A stretch of DNA of 64,000 nt from Mycoplasmopsis maculosa (GTDB taxonomy: Bacteria; Bacillota_I; Bacilli_A; Mycoplasmatales; Metamycoplasmataceae), in NCBI RefSeq assembly GCF_900660665.1, contig NZ_LR215037.1, forward strand, positions 620,001 to 684,000, in the 5' to 3' direction. Every line of letters starts with the position of its first letter. The first letter of the stretch is position 1. The notes under the pieces are model-generated. The model searched no databases. It worked only from the letters and a program-made list of their open reading frames with translations, and was not told where the DNA came from. Below are positions 44,711 to 57,355 of this stretch, piece by piece. Both the position numbers and the translations under genes were made by a program.

Positions 44711-45310
44711 TTAATTGTAATGATTTCCATAAAAAGCTTGAATTTTTCGTTCTAAAACAATTTTTAAATTATTAATTTTATTTGTTGTAATTAACTTATT
44801 TATAGGATTTTCGCTATAACTAATAATGTCTAATATTTTTCTTTCTTTTTTATTCAATGAACTAATAAATTTTTCATAATCTAATTTATCAATGTTTTCA
44901 CTATGAATTTTATTCATATCTTCATCTGGAACAATGCTTTGATATACAGTATTATCTGCAATAAAATGAAAAGCTCTTTTCTTACAATTTCAGTATTTTC
45001 AAAGTGAATATGTAAAATTTTTAAGTGCGCCTTTTATATAATTTATAAATGAAGAATTTGTATCTCCTCTATAAGCTCTAGAAATTTTAATTATTTGTTG
45101 CATAAATTCGTTTAAAATATCTATTTTTTCTAAAGTAACTATTTTATAGTCATTAATAAAAAATGATAGTTCTTTGTACAAACAGTCAAAATATAAAAAA
45201 TAGACTGTATGTAAAATTTCACTATCATTCATATTAGAAATTAATTCTATTAATTCTTTTGATTTATTTTCTGCTAATTTTTTAAATTTGTTAATTAAAC
45301 TAAATCTCAT
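44711..45310 (-). CDS. Putative SigH-like RNA polymerase sigma factor
   Basis: 199 residues, no standard annotation obvious. The middle segment (about 60-112) reads like sigma region 2: EKIDILNEFMQQIIKIS, then SSFINYIKGALKNFTYSLWK, comparable in spacing to the DIVQEGMIGLYKSI...FKAFAELCITRQI stretch of Bacillus SigH. The end (about 150-196) resembles region 4: LNKKERKILDIISYSENPIN then INNLKIVLERKIQAFYG, like a helix-turn-helix preceded by the LxxxERKxL signature. It overlaps the rlmB stop by 11 bases. Its neighbours match the yacP-sigH-rpmG block of Bacillus. It may be a regulatory sigma factor like MG428 of M. genitalium. Confidence 0.6.
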
Positions 45311-46013
45311 TTTTGTTTTTTATTAATTCAAATATTAAAATCCCAGTGGCAACTGATACGTTTAAAGATTGTACAGAACCAAATTGAGGTATATAAACTG
45401 TTTGATCAGCAATATTTAAAACAGATTTTGAAGCTCCTGTTTCTTCGTTTCCTACAACCATAGCTGTTGGCTTATTGTATTCAATTTTATTATAAGCTTG
45501 TGAATTTTTATCTAAAGCTGAAACATAAATTCAAAAACCTCATTTTTTTAATTTATCAATTGTAGCTGATATGCTATTAACTTTTATAATTTTCATTCCA
45601 ATAAAACCGCCAGAACTTATTTTAAGAACTGTTGGTGTTATATCTGCTGCCCTATCTTTTGGTATAACTATATGATTTATACCTGCAGCATTAGCTGTTC
45701 GTAGGATAGCACCAAAATTATGTGTATCTTGAATATGATCAAGAATTAAAATATTTTCAGGCTTATCTTTTTTAATAGTTTCTAAGTCATAAATTGGAAA
45801 ATCTTTTAAGAAAGCAATATATCCTTGGTGATTTTCGTTTTGAAAATCTTTAAAAAATATTTGATCTTTCAAAGAAGTTTTAATATTTGAAGAAATCTCC
45901 TTTATCTTTTGTTCGTGTGAGTTTGAAATAACATAAATAACATCAATAATGTTTCTATTATTTTTTATTGCATCAATTACAGTGTTTTTTCCACACAAAT
46001 ATAATTTTTTCAT
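45300..46013 (-). CDS. rlmB: 23S rRNA 2'-O-methyltransferase RlmB (TrmH family)
   Basis: 237 residues from the ATG at 46013, chosen for its GAGG ribosome binding site; another ATG at 46046 (248 residues) lies four bases after the cysS stop. SPOUT-family motifs: LCGKNTVIDAI, ILDHIQDTHNFGAILRTANA, VVGNEETGASKSVLNIAD and VYIPQFGSVQSLNVSVA. It methylates a guanosine of 23S rRNA. It lies between cysS and the sigma-like gene, as in Bacillus. Confidence 0.95.
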
Positions 46014-46049
46014 ATTTAAAACCTCATTTTTTATATTTTTTTCCATTGT

Positions 46050-47282
46050 TTATAATAAATCATTTTTAATTAAAATATCTCTTATTTTATCTGCATTTAT
46101 GTAATCTTTTTTATCTATAAAATAGTTTCATTCGTTATATAAATCAATATACTTTTTATATTTATTTATATCTGTTAATTCTGGGTGGATAACTTTTAAT
46201 ATAAAATATATATTTTTTGCATTAATGATGCTCTTAGATCTATTAAATTCTTTTATTTCTTCATTTAATAAATAATTAAAATTAGAAAATTCACCCTCTG
46301 ATATCATTGTTAAAATTTCTTTAATTTTATCATTTATTTTAGTGTCTAATTCGTCAATAAAAAAAGAAGTAAAAAATTTAAATAATAATTTTTTATATTT
46401 TTTTTCTATTGAAATCATGTTATCTATTAATTCTTGAGTTAAATTTATATGAGCTGTAAATTTACTACTTAAAATAATTATTTTAAATAAACTGGCGCCA
46501 TATTTTTCAATAAAATCAAAAGCAGATATTATATTTCCTAAAGATTTAGACATTTTAATTCCATTTAAATTTATTTGACCAGTTCTAAGTCAATTTTTAG
46601 CTAAATTTTTGCCAAAAAGAGAAAAGTGTTGTATATTTTCATTCTCATGATGAGGAAATGTTAAATCCATTCCACCGCCATGCACATCAACTCCTTCTTT
46701 ACCAAAGTGCTTATCAATTAAAGCAACGCATTCAGTATGTCATCCAGGTCTTCCATGACCAAAAATAGAATCAAATTTTATTCCTTTAGTTGTAATTTTT
46801 CAAAGAGCAAAATCGGCTTCGTATTGTTTATCTTGATTTTGTTCTTCAAACTCCATATTATCTAATTTTTGATTAGATACAACTCCATAGTTTTCTTTAT
46901 TTTTATTCACATCGAATCAAACATTACCAATATTATCTTTATAAGCATTTTTAGAAGTATAAAGTTTATTGATGTAATCTTTAATTAATTCTATATTATC
47001 TGTAACTTTTTCAATGTTTGATATGGTATCAACATTCATTTTGTTTAATAATTGTAGGTATTTTTGATAATATAATTCACTAATTTCTTGTTCTGTTTTA
47101 TTTTCTTCTATTGCTTTGTTAATTATTTTGTCATCAACATCAGTTATATTGTGTATAAATTTAAATTTTTTTCCTAAGGCTCTATAAGCCTTTAACATTA
47201 GATCAAAAGTAACGATGGGTCTAAGATTGCCTATATGTGGATCATTATAAACAGTAGGCCCGCAAACATATATTTTTTTCAT
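46050..47282 (-). CDS. cysS: Cysteine-tRNA ligase
   Basis: 410 residues, on the short side, lacking part of the C-terminal domain. HIGH-type motif PHIGNL at residues 15-20, KMSKS at 243-247, zinc-binding Cys 8 (VCGPTVYN) and the HGGGMD-like stretch before HENE. It charges tRNA(Cys). First gene of the leftward cysS-rlmB-sigma-argS group. Confidence 0.97.
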
Positions 47283-47576
47283 AAATTTATTATATTAAAA
47301 ATATTTATATAATTTAATTCTTTATTTTAAAAAACTATATGTATATTTTTACTTTTAAAAAAAGTATTTTTTACTAAAAAAACTATTTTATAGTAACATT
47401 AGAAATTTAAATTTCTTTTTAAAATTTATTAATTATCACCTTAATTTATAATACTTACTAAAAAAGCATATTTTGTTATAATTATTACTAATTATAAACA
47501 TTAAAATGTTTGTGATTTTTTAATTAAAAGTAATAAAAAAACATAAATTTTCCTTTTTTATTACAAAGGAGTCAAA
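47283..47576. promoter_or_regulatory. Divergent promoter region cysS / giant surface gene
   Basis: 294 bases, about 85% A+T, no gene. It contains a 16-bp palindrome (AGAAATTTAAATTTCT, 47401-47416), a TATAAT (47477-47482), a hairpin AAACATT/AATGTTT (47497-47512), and AAAGGAG before the giant gene. Any of these could be regulatory; none is proven. Confidence 0.4.
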
Positions 47577-50500
47577 ATGTCACGTAAAAAAATAAATCTT
47601 AAAACATTGGTCTGACCTAAATATGCAATTTCAGCTGTATTATTAAGTGCTATAACTGCAGCTACTTTAGGAACCATGTATTTTTATTCTAAAAACTCTG
47701 ATGACAACTTAGGTAAGGAAAATCCTACAAAACGCGATGATTTAGTTAATGAATTTATTGACAGATCAACACCTCCTAAAACATATTTTATAGAAGCACA
47801 AAATCAAGCAACAAAAGAACAATATGATCCGAAAACTGATACAGTAATTTTAAGTGATGGTTCTGTTGTTTCTACAGTAGACTACTTAGATGCTTATTAT
47901 AAAAAACATCATGCTATGCCATATCTAAAAATTAGTTATGGGTCTTTTAATTTTTTCAATCAATACATTGAAGCAGTTAGCCCAATCGAATTTTTTAAAT
48001 TTACTGAATGATTTATGAATAATGTTTCATGAGGTCCAGAAATAATTACTTTAAAATCATTTTCAATTGTTAAAGGTGTTGAAATGAATGGTAATAATAT
48101 TACGTTAGGATCACATAGTAATAGAAACAAAGAGTATACAACAATTAAATTTTTCCCAGATGCTTTTTTCGGTACATTGCCAATTTATTCAGAATTAGAT
48201 GGTCGTGGGAACGCTCAAGATTCTCTTACATATAAACTAAACAGAAAAATTTTAACAGCTAAAGAAGTTCAAACATTTTTAGGAAATATTTCAAGATACA
48301 ATAGTTTATCAAATTTATCAACAAATACTGTTAATAGCAATTTCTTTAGAGATATTATAAATATTCAAGACTTAAAAGGATTGAAACTTTTTGCCATAAA
48401 AAACGAAAATTGATTTAAAGAAATCAAGGATATATCTATTAATCAAACAGAAAAATCAAGACTATTTTTTAATAATCCATATCTTTTATTAATTGATGGA
48501 AAAAATGAAGCAGAAGCAAGACAAAAATTAATAGAAAAATTTGAAGAATATAAAAAACATGATGTTTATAAAGTTTTAGAAAATATTAACCCAAACACAG
48601 TAGCTTTAGAAGAAAAAATAATTACTGATGCAAAAATACAAGATAATCAAGCAACTCCAACAGATATCATTTCTGATGGATATTTAAATATTACTTTTAA
48701 TGATAACACAAATATGAGAATTTTCAAAAGTTTTCAAGATGTGCAATCAAGAGATAAAAATAGTGCATCTACTGAACTTACTTTCAGAAATAATTACTTT
48801 CAAATTGATGAGGCTTTAGTAAAAGCTAAAGAAGATTTAGATGAATTAGAAAGCAAATATCAAGATTACATAAGATCTAAAATTTCTACAAACAATTTTG
48901 GAGAAGATGAAATTCTTTCTTTAAAAAACAAAGCAGATGAGTATATTGAAACTGTTAGAAATTTAGCAAGAATAGAACAAAGATTAACTCCAATGGAGCA
49001 AGATTATACTGCTCAAGGTACATTAGTTATTCAAGTAGAACAAGAAGAAAAAGAAATATCTGAACTTCAAAAATCAAATGAGAAACTAGATGCTGAAATA
49101 AAACAACTTGAACAAGAAATAGATTCAGAATCAAATGAAACTGAAAAAGCTAAAAAGCAGCAACAATTAACGGAAAAAAGAAATCAAGTAAATGATAATA
49201 ATACGAATATAAATGCAAAACAAGAAAGAATTAGACAATTAAGACCAAGAATACTAAGTGAACAAGCGTTGCAAAATCTTAAAAATGAAATTGATAATTT
49301 AAAAAATCAGTTGAATAATCTCTTAGAAAGTAGTAATGAAATAGCTAAAATTTATAATGATATTTCAATTTTGAGAAGACCTTCTGAATACATAGAATTT
49401 TCAGAATTAATTAGAGGTTATAGTGATATTTACTCTAATTCAACATTTAAAATGATAAAAGAAAACAAAATAGATGATTCTACTGATTTGCAAAAAATAG
49501 AAACTCTTAAAATCTTTTTTAATGAATTATTTAAATTCAATAATATTTACAATAGAATTACATATCCATATGAAAATAACGGCGCTGCATACACTACTCC
49601 TTCTTATGTTGAAAATGAATTTTACAAGGTGGACATAGCTTTTCTTCCAAATACTCTTATTACAATGGACTCATTGGTTAAAAGTAGTGAAAAAGCCCAA
49701 TTAAATTGAAGAGATTTTTACAATTTAAAAGGCTTTTTAAACGATAGAAAAAATATTGTTGGAGAAAACAATCAAGATGTATTTATTTATGTGGATAAAT
49801 CAAAAGTAAGTGAACTAGGTATTAATAAAGGAAAACTAGAATTTAATTACAAAGAATTAAATAATAAACTTGATGAAGTAAATTTAAAAATAACAAATAC
49901 CCAAGAAAAAATAAATAATATTCAAAATTTAATAAGCAATACTAATAATTCAAATAGTATTGCCTCTTTAATGACAAGTTTTTACCGTCAAAATAGTATT
50001 TTACCTTTTAATTTTAGACCAATAGGAAATTCTAATACCGACGATATTATTTCTAATGAACAAGTTTTTACCGTTTTATTAGGTGATAACGCAACAGGCT
50101 TGCCAGCTTATTTAAATGTATTAAAAAATGGCAATTCTTCTTCTAATGATGAGTTTCATAAAGTTGGAACTAATGGTTTATTGGAATTAATTAGAAACAA
50201 AGTCCCTGAAGATCAAAGATCACTTTTTGATTTATTAGTGGAAAATACTAACAAGAGATTAGAATTAGATTCAGTTGTTTCAACAAATTTTGATGTTGAA
50301 AAAATTAATGAATACTTGACAGCACTTGTTACATTAAATGAAAAAAGTTTAGAATGAGAGAATTTAAACAAATCAAAATCTTGATATTTTGATTATTCAC
50401 AATTAAATACAGCTATTACTTTAATTAAAAACGTTGACAGAAGCTTAGAAATAATTAATGAAAATAATATTAATGAAAATGAAATTATTTCATTGCAAGA

Positions 50501-53500
50501 AAATTTAAATAATTTAATCTTAGAATCTAACTTTTATAGATATCAAATAAAGAAATTATCAGAATTACCTACTTTTGATAATGAAGAAATTAACGAAGCA
50601 TACAATAAAATAGTTAAAGAATTTAATGATAAAAAAGAATAATACTCTCTTTTTGTTAAAAACTTAGTAAAAGTTAGAAATGAAGCTTCAAAAGCTAGAT
50701 GAAATTCTGTAAACACATTAATTAATTCAAGCGAACCAAATGTTATAACACAAGCTCAAAATGTATTAAGTTTAGAAGATATTGAAAGTAAAATTACTGC
50801 AAAAGAAGCAGAATTACAAAAATTTACTACCTCAAAAGAAGAGTTAAAAAATAAATCAGATGAAGCTTTAAGAGCTTTAATAGAAAGATTAAATATCCCG
50901 CATAGTGAAGATGGAGATTTAACTAGAAAAGAAGCAATATTAAATTTAGCAAATCCAATAAAGGCTAGATTTGATGAATTTGTAAAAAATAGTACAAATG
51001 AAGCAGGACAAACAGAATTTAGTTGATATGAAACATTTGTAGATATTTACACAAATGGAAGTCAAGACGCTGAATTCAAAGGAATAAAAGAATTCCAAAA
51101 AGACATTGAAAAAGCTTTAGAGGTATATAACTCAACAAGTGATGAAAAAGTTAAGGATGAACAATCTACTTTGATTGATCAAGCTTCACAAGCTATTCAA
51201 ACTAGATTAGGATTTTTACAAAGATTAAGAGTATTTTATTTATATTTCCAAGAAAAAAGTAATCAATATCAAACATTATTGGATGAAGTAAATAGAGGAG
51301 AAAAACCAGCTACTGATTTTCACGTTTTACTTTTTAGAATTTCAGGTGAATTAGCAGAATTTTTAAATAATACACAATCAAATCCATTCCCTCCTTTTGT
51401 TGGCAGAATAGTTTCTCAAATTAAAAATTTAATAGATACAAATAATCAAACAATTACAACAAAATATAGACTTTCAGTTCATACTCTTTATGAAACTTAT
51501 AATTCAATTCAAACTAATTATGGAGATGCTTTAAGACTTGAACAAGTAGCACAAATTGAATTAGAAAGTTTAAAAGCTCAAAAAACTTCATTTGAGAAAA
51601 TTCAAACTAATTCTGAGTTACAAAATCAATTGCAAAAAGTTAAAGAAAACGTTTCTATTTTAGAAAGTTTTTCTGAAAAACAAAATGAATACAATAATTT
51701 ATTTAACCATTTATATCCAGCTGAATTAGATAATAGTTTAGCTATTTTAAGTGATGCAGAAAAGAAAATGAAAGAACTAGAAGAAACAATTTCTACATTC
51801 TTAAATAATGATTTAGTTGTTAAGAAAGCAAGAGAAAATTTAGATTCTTTAAAAGATACAAAATCTAAGTTAAATAAATCTTTAGATGAAATAAAAGAAA
51901 TTGATAAATCTTCAGGTTTTGAAGAAGCTTTTAATGAATTAAATCAGAAATTAGAAGAATTTGAAAAAGTTGTTGACAACTTTTCAAATGACTACAAATA
52001 TTCATTATTTTATGTAACACTTAGAGTACAAGGTCTTTTAGGAGAAAACAGTTCTTCTATTGATAGAAGAAATGCAATAAATGATATATTAAAGCAAACA
52101 AACTTTTCAAATGATGAAAAGAATGTTTTAGTTACTACTGTAGAATATTTTGATAATATTAAAAGACCTAAAAATATCAGAGATCAAATTTCAACAATTC
52201 ATGATTCTGTTTTATTAATTGTAGATAAACTAGCTAATGCTTATAAACAAACTGCGCCATTAAAAAGTAAATTTATTGATGAATTAAAAGAAGACTTTAA
52301 TAATAAAGTATTGTCTGTTTTTGCGCAACTTAATGAAGCTGATAAAAATAATGCTTCTATTTCTGAACAAATTAAAAATATAAATAATGCAATAACAAAT
52401 TTTGACAAAGAATTAGCAAAAGAACATATACAATCAGAATTATTAGATGTATATAAATCAAGATTAAATAATATATCTCAAGAATTGGCGTTAATAGTAA
52501 GTGAAGACGCTAGAGGTGGGTATATCAACTCATTATTAGCATTATTAGTTCACGATGCATGAGAAAGATATAATAAAGAAGAGGAAAAACTTACAAGAAT
52601 TTTATTACCAGTTGTTACATTTGAGTCTATAAATGATAAAGGAAAACTTATTTCTGAAGTTAATAAAAAAATATCAGAAATTGATGCTGAAATTGAGAGC
52701 GAAAGACTATTCTTGAATTTAGATCCTTCAAAAAGAGATGAAAAAGAAGCTAAAATAGCTGATTTAGAGGCTCAAAAATCAAAAGAACAAGAAAAAATAA
52801 AATCTCTTGAAAAAATAACTGAAATAATAAAAGGTTTAGAACGTTATACAGGTGAATATGTTAAATATGATAGAAACACATTCACAAGTACAAACGATAT
52901 TAGAAGCTTATTTAACGCAACAGTTGATACATTTATTACAAGAGAAAATAATATAAATACAAGTTTAAATAGAGCAAAAGAAAAACTATCTGAATTTAGG
53001 GAATATTTTAATATAAATATTAGTAGTTATGATTTAGATAAAAGATTATTAAATATTTATAATAAAGCAGTTGATGATTCATCAAACCTTTTAATAAATT
53101 CAAGAATAAATGAAATAAATAGACAAACTTTAGAAAATGCTTTATTAACAGAAAAAGGATTTGATTTATTAAATTCTGAGGAAATACACATTTCGAAATC
53201 TAGAATTAAACTTATTGACGAATTAACGAAAAAAGGTATTTTAAAGGCAAATGCAACAGATGAAGAAATAAATAATTTGATTTATAAAGTTAATTTAACC
53301 AATATAACAAAAGATAATAGTGTTTTAACTTTAACCTTTAGAGAAAGATCGAAAACTTCAAATGCAGCGTATAGTCCTGACTATATAACTCCTTCATTAA
53401 GAGGATATTCAAATAAGTTTATTAAAGTTAATATTGATGCAAATATTTCAGATAAAAGAGTTTCTGCAATAAATGAAATATTCTCAGAATTAGGCTATAA

Positions 53501-56500
53501 AAAATTAGTTTCTCCTACTTTAATTAAAGAATCAGGAAATATATTAAATAGTGAAACAGGTTTAAGTGAAAAAGGATATGATGTTTTTGCAGATGCTTAT
53601 GAAAATCTAACAAGCAACTTATTAGAAGAAGTCCCTTATGCGGGCGAATGATTGAATGGCGAACACATCGTTAAAAAACTTGATGAAAATGGTGAATTTG
53701 TTTATTCAATAGAAAATGGTCCTTATCTAGGTTTTAGTAAAGATAGTCGTGTAGGTTTATGAGCAATATTAAAAATGTCAGATCCTAATTTCAAAGGTAT
53801 TTCAACAGACTTTTTAAAATTTGTTGGTGCACATGAATATGGTCATCATATGACACTTAATGGAGCACAAGATTTAGGAAATAAAGGAAATAAGCCAATC
53901 TTTATTAGTGCTTTAACTCCTAATGGAACTCCTAATATAAATAATTACTATTCTAGAGATGTTGTAGAGTTATATTTAGATGCTCGTACTCATGTAAAAA
54001 TGGGCGCTAAGCGTTTATTAGATCAATTTGGTGTTTTAAGAGATTATGGTGAATATCCTGAATTCTATTTTGCTAAAAAAGAAAATGATTCAATAAGTTA
54101 CGAAGATAAAGTGGAAACCCTTGTTAAATCATTGGAATCTGAAAAAGATATTTGAGGGGTTGACTTAAATGATCAAAGTTTAAGAGAAGCATTAAAAAAT
54201 AAAAAACGTCGTTTCTTACAAAACTTTTCTGGATTATTAGAAGCTGTTAAGGCAAGAAGAGAGGCGAATGGATTAGTTGCAAAAGATGATGAAAAATGAT
54301 TACAGCCATTTGATCTTTGAATTTTAAATGCAGTTGATAACTTTAGTGCGACACTGAACCCATCAATGAGCGGTACAGCTAAATATATGGTTAAAGAAAA
54401 TGGCAAATATGTATATAAAGATGCTTCAATTAGAATGCTTGATGGTGTTTTAAAAGATGGTGCCGGTAATAAAGTTGTTTTTGAAGAACAAGTACAAGAT
54501 AATGAAGTAAGATTTTTGCCTAAAGTTGTTGATGGTGAACGTAATTCAGAAGGACAATATATTTTGATTAGAGAAGTTTTAATGAAAAATAAAAACGGCT
54601 CACCGGTTATAAATGTTCCTTTAAATGTCAGATTAGATGATCAAAATAATCCTAATTATGATGCAAATGCAGTTCAATATGTAAATTCAACTATAGATAG
54701 AATAACAAGAGCTATACAATCATTAATTGTTGAAAGATATACAATAAATGGATGAGATAATTCAACAACAAATCTTTCTGTTGAACCTAGAATTAATATT
54801 GATTTTGGGGCTTTAAGATCAACATTCGGTAATGCAGCTCCTTCAACCATAGCAGATTTATTCTTTAATATATATAAAGATTATGTAAAAAATAGAGATC
54901 CTGAAGCAGGTCAATATAATGGCGGTCCACGTAATAATTTAATGAAATATTATAATAACGATGGAACATTAAATACTACTGAATTTACACAAACTGTTCC
55001 GAGCTCATTAATTTATGCAAACCCTCGTATTGTTTCACAAAATAATGAATTATCTTTTGGAAATGTTATTAGTACAATTTTCAGCTCAGGTAATAAATTT
55101 AATAATGTAATGAGTGGTGGTGAAGGGCAAATATTATTTATAGATAAAGAACATCAATATTTACCAAATGTAAATAACACAAAAGCTTTTGGTCAAATGT
55201 TTTTTAACGATAGTATTGGAGAAAATTTAATACGTAGATTTGAAATAAAAAGAAATTTAAGATGAATGGCATCATACACTCCGCAATTTATTTCAAATAG
55301 AACAAATGCAAATGTGATCTGATTGATGAAGGATTCTCGAAACAACGATATAAATGGTACAGCGTTTAATAATTATGAATATGATAACTTAGCTAAATTG
55401 TCAATAAATTATAATGATAGACTTGCAAATGAGGACTCAAATGCTATAAGTGGTTTATTTGGTTATATAAAAGATAAAAATAATCGTAAAGCTGGGGAAA
55501 TATCATTTGATAATTATAATGATTGATTAGATTTTGTTACTGTTGATTTAAGAAAAGCAAGATACAATTCAAATACAAAAACTATTGACTGAAATATTGA
55601 TTATGTTTCTTCAAAAGTTGATATTGAAGAATTCAAAAATAACTTTGAGTCAAATGTTTTAGTAAAACTAAGAAATAATGATGAAGAAGTTTATAATGCT
55701 TATTTAGAATTTTTTAAAGAAGCAAATAAAGATACAACAAATCAATTATGAGCAAACGAAATAATGAAAAGATTTAGCTTGACTGATTATGCAATGTATA
55801 CAAGTAATATAACAATTCAAGATATTAAAGATAATCCTGATTATGCATGAATTTTTGATGCAAAATTAGGATACGGAGAGTTCAAGAAAGAATCATTTAG
55901 AATTGAAAATCATAATCCAGAAGAATGACAAATTTCAACAGATGGAATAATTTCAGCATATGAAAAATTAGCTGAAAAATTTGAAAGCTCATTATCAAGT
56001 TTAAACCTATATGATACTTTAATATTTGATAGTAAAATACAAGGTTATTCAGATCAAACATTCATAAATGTTTCTCTTAGAAAATTTGATTTGTTAAGCA
56101 TATTTAGTTAATTATTCACAGGTACATTTGAAACAAGCCCTTCTACAAACGTTAGAGACTATTTCAGAACGAAAAATGAACGTAATTACAATGAATTCTT
56201 CTCAGATTATACTTATAGTTTTGCTGAAGTAATTAACCGTGATAACTTACAAATAACATATAGTCCATCAATTCATGAATTTGGCAATATGCCTAATTTC
56301 TTATCAGGAATAAGTGAAGCAAACACAGGATTAGAATATATAGTTGACGGTACTACAACTGAAAAATGATTGAATAAAGCAATAAGATTTAATGATCAAA
56401 ATAATAGAAATGGTATAAGAAATTCTATTCTAGAATATGAAAGAATTTTTGACCAAGAAGCAAGCAGAAGAGCTAAAAATCTTAATTTAAAATATTCAAG

Positions 56501-57347
56501 AAATATGTTTGCGGTTGAAAATGATTTTAATGATGCGATGAATTATTCAAATAATTACTTTGGTCAATTCCAATCAATAAATAACGGTTGATTTAGAGAT
56601 AGATGATATCGTGAATTTTTAGATTTTAAATTATATGATGATAACGGAATGCCAATTGTTGATGATACAATAAGAATTAAAAATTTAGAAGGCAATGTTG
56701 CAAAAGATAGAGTAGAAGCTTACTGAAATTACTACATTCAAAGTCAAGGTGTAGGAAAAAGAAATGTTTCTGGAATTTGAAGAGATCAAGATAAAGATGC
56801 TATTGCAATGTTTGGTTATTTAACTAAAGATATTGCCGAAAAAGCTAATTTTATAGCCTTTAAAGATAAAGACAACGGTGAAATTAAAACTATTGCAATT
56901 AAAAAACAAAACACAAATAATATGTTCTACTATAAAACTCAAGATTTAGAAAATGAAATTAAGTTTAATAATGGTGATACATCTGTAAGACATACTCTTG
57001 CTGAAGAGAAATATGATTATACAGATAAGAATGGTCATCATAAAGGAGAAGGTTTCGTTTCATGAGTAACAAATTATGAAGTTATGTCAAGATATAGAGA
57101 TAATTTATTAAAACCTGGATTACATGGTAAGAGATATGAAATGTATTTTGCTTCTGATGAAAGTGGAAAAGAAAGAATTGCTGAAATAGATTTAGGAGAT
57201 TATGAATCTGTTTCTGAAAATGGTAAGACTTTCTCACAAGCTCCTACAAAAATTGAAAAAGTCATAACAAAAGACAAAGATGGAAATATAAAAGAAACAA
57301 TAGAAATGGTTATTTTTGACCAATTCAATGGTGTAAATGTTGGTTAA
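47577..57347 (+). pseudogene. Giant surface PDxFFG protein with HExxH protease motif, two in-frame TAA
   Basis: One frame of 3257 codons, interrupted only by TAA at 50640-50642 (codon 1022) and 56109-56111 (codon 2845); all other breaks are TGA tryptophans. Residues about 13-36 are a membrane anchor. PDAFFG lies at 194-199, the signature of mycoplasma PDxFFG proteins. Long coiled coils cover about 380-560 and 1080-1800. A zinc-protease motif HEYGH (2086-2090, within GAHEYGHHMTLNG) is followed by VVELYLDARTHVKMGAKR. The start has AAAGGAG. oppA begins 9 bases after the end. A surface-anchored protease is likely. If the stops are real, the first product is 1021 residues without the protease domain. 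Confidence 0.85.
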
Positions 57348-57355
57348 GGAGAAAA

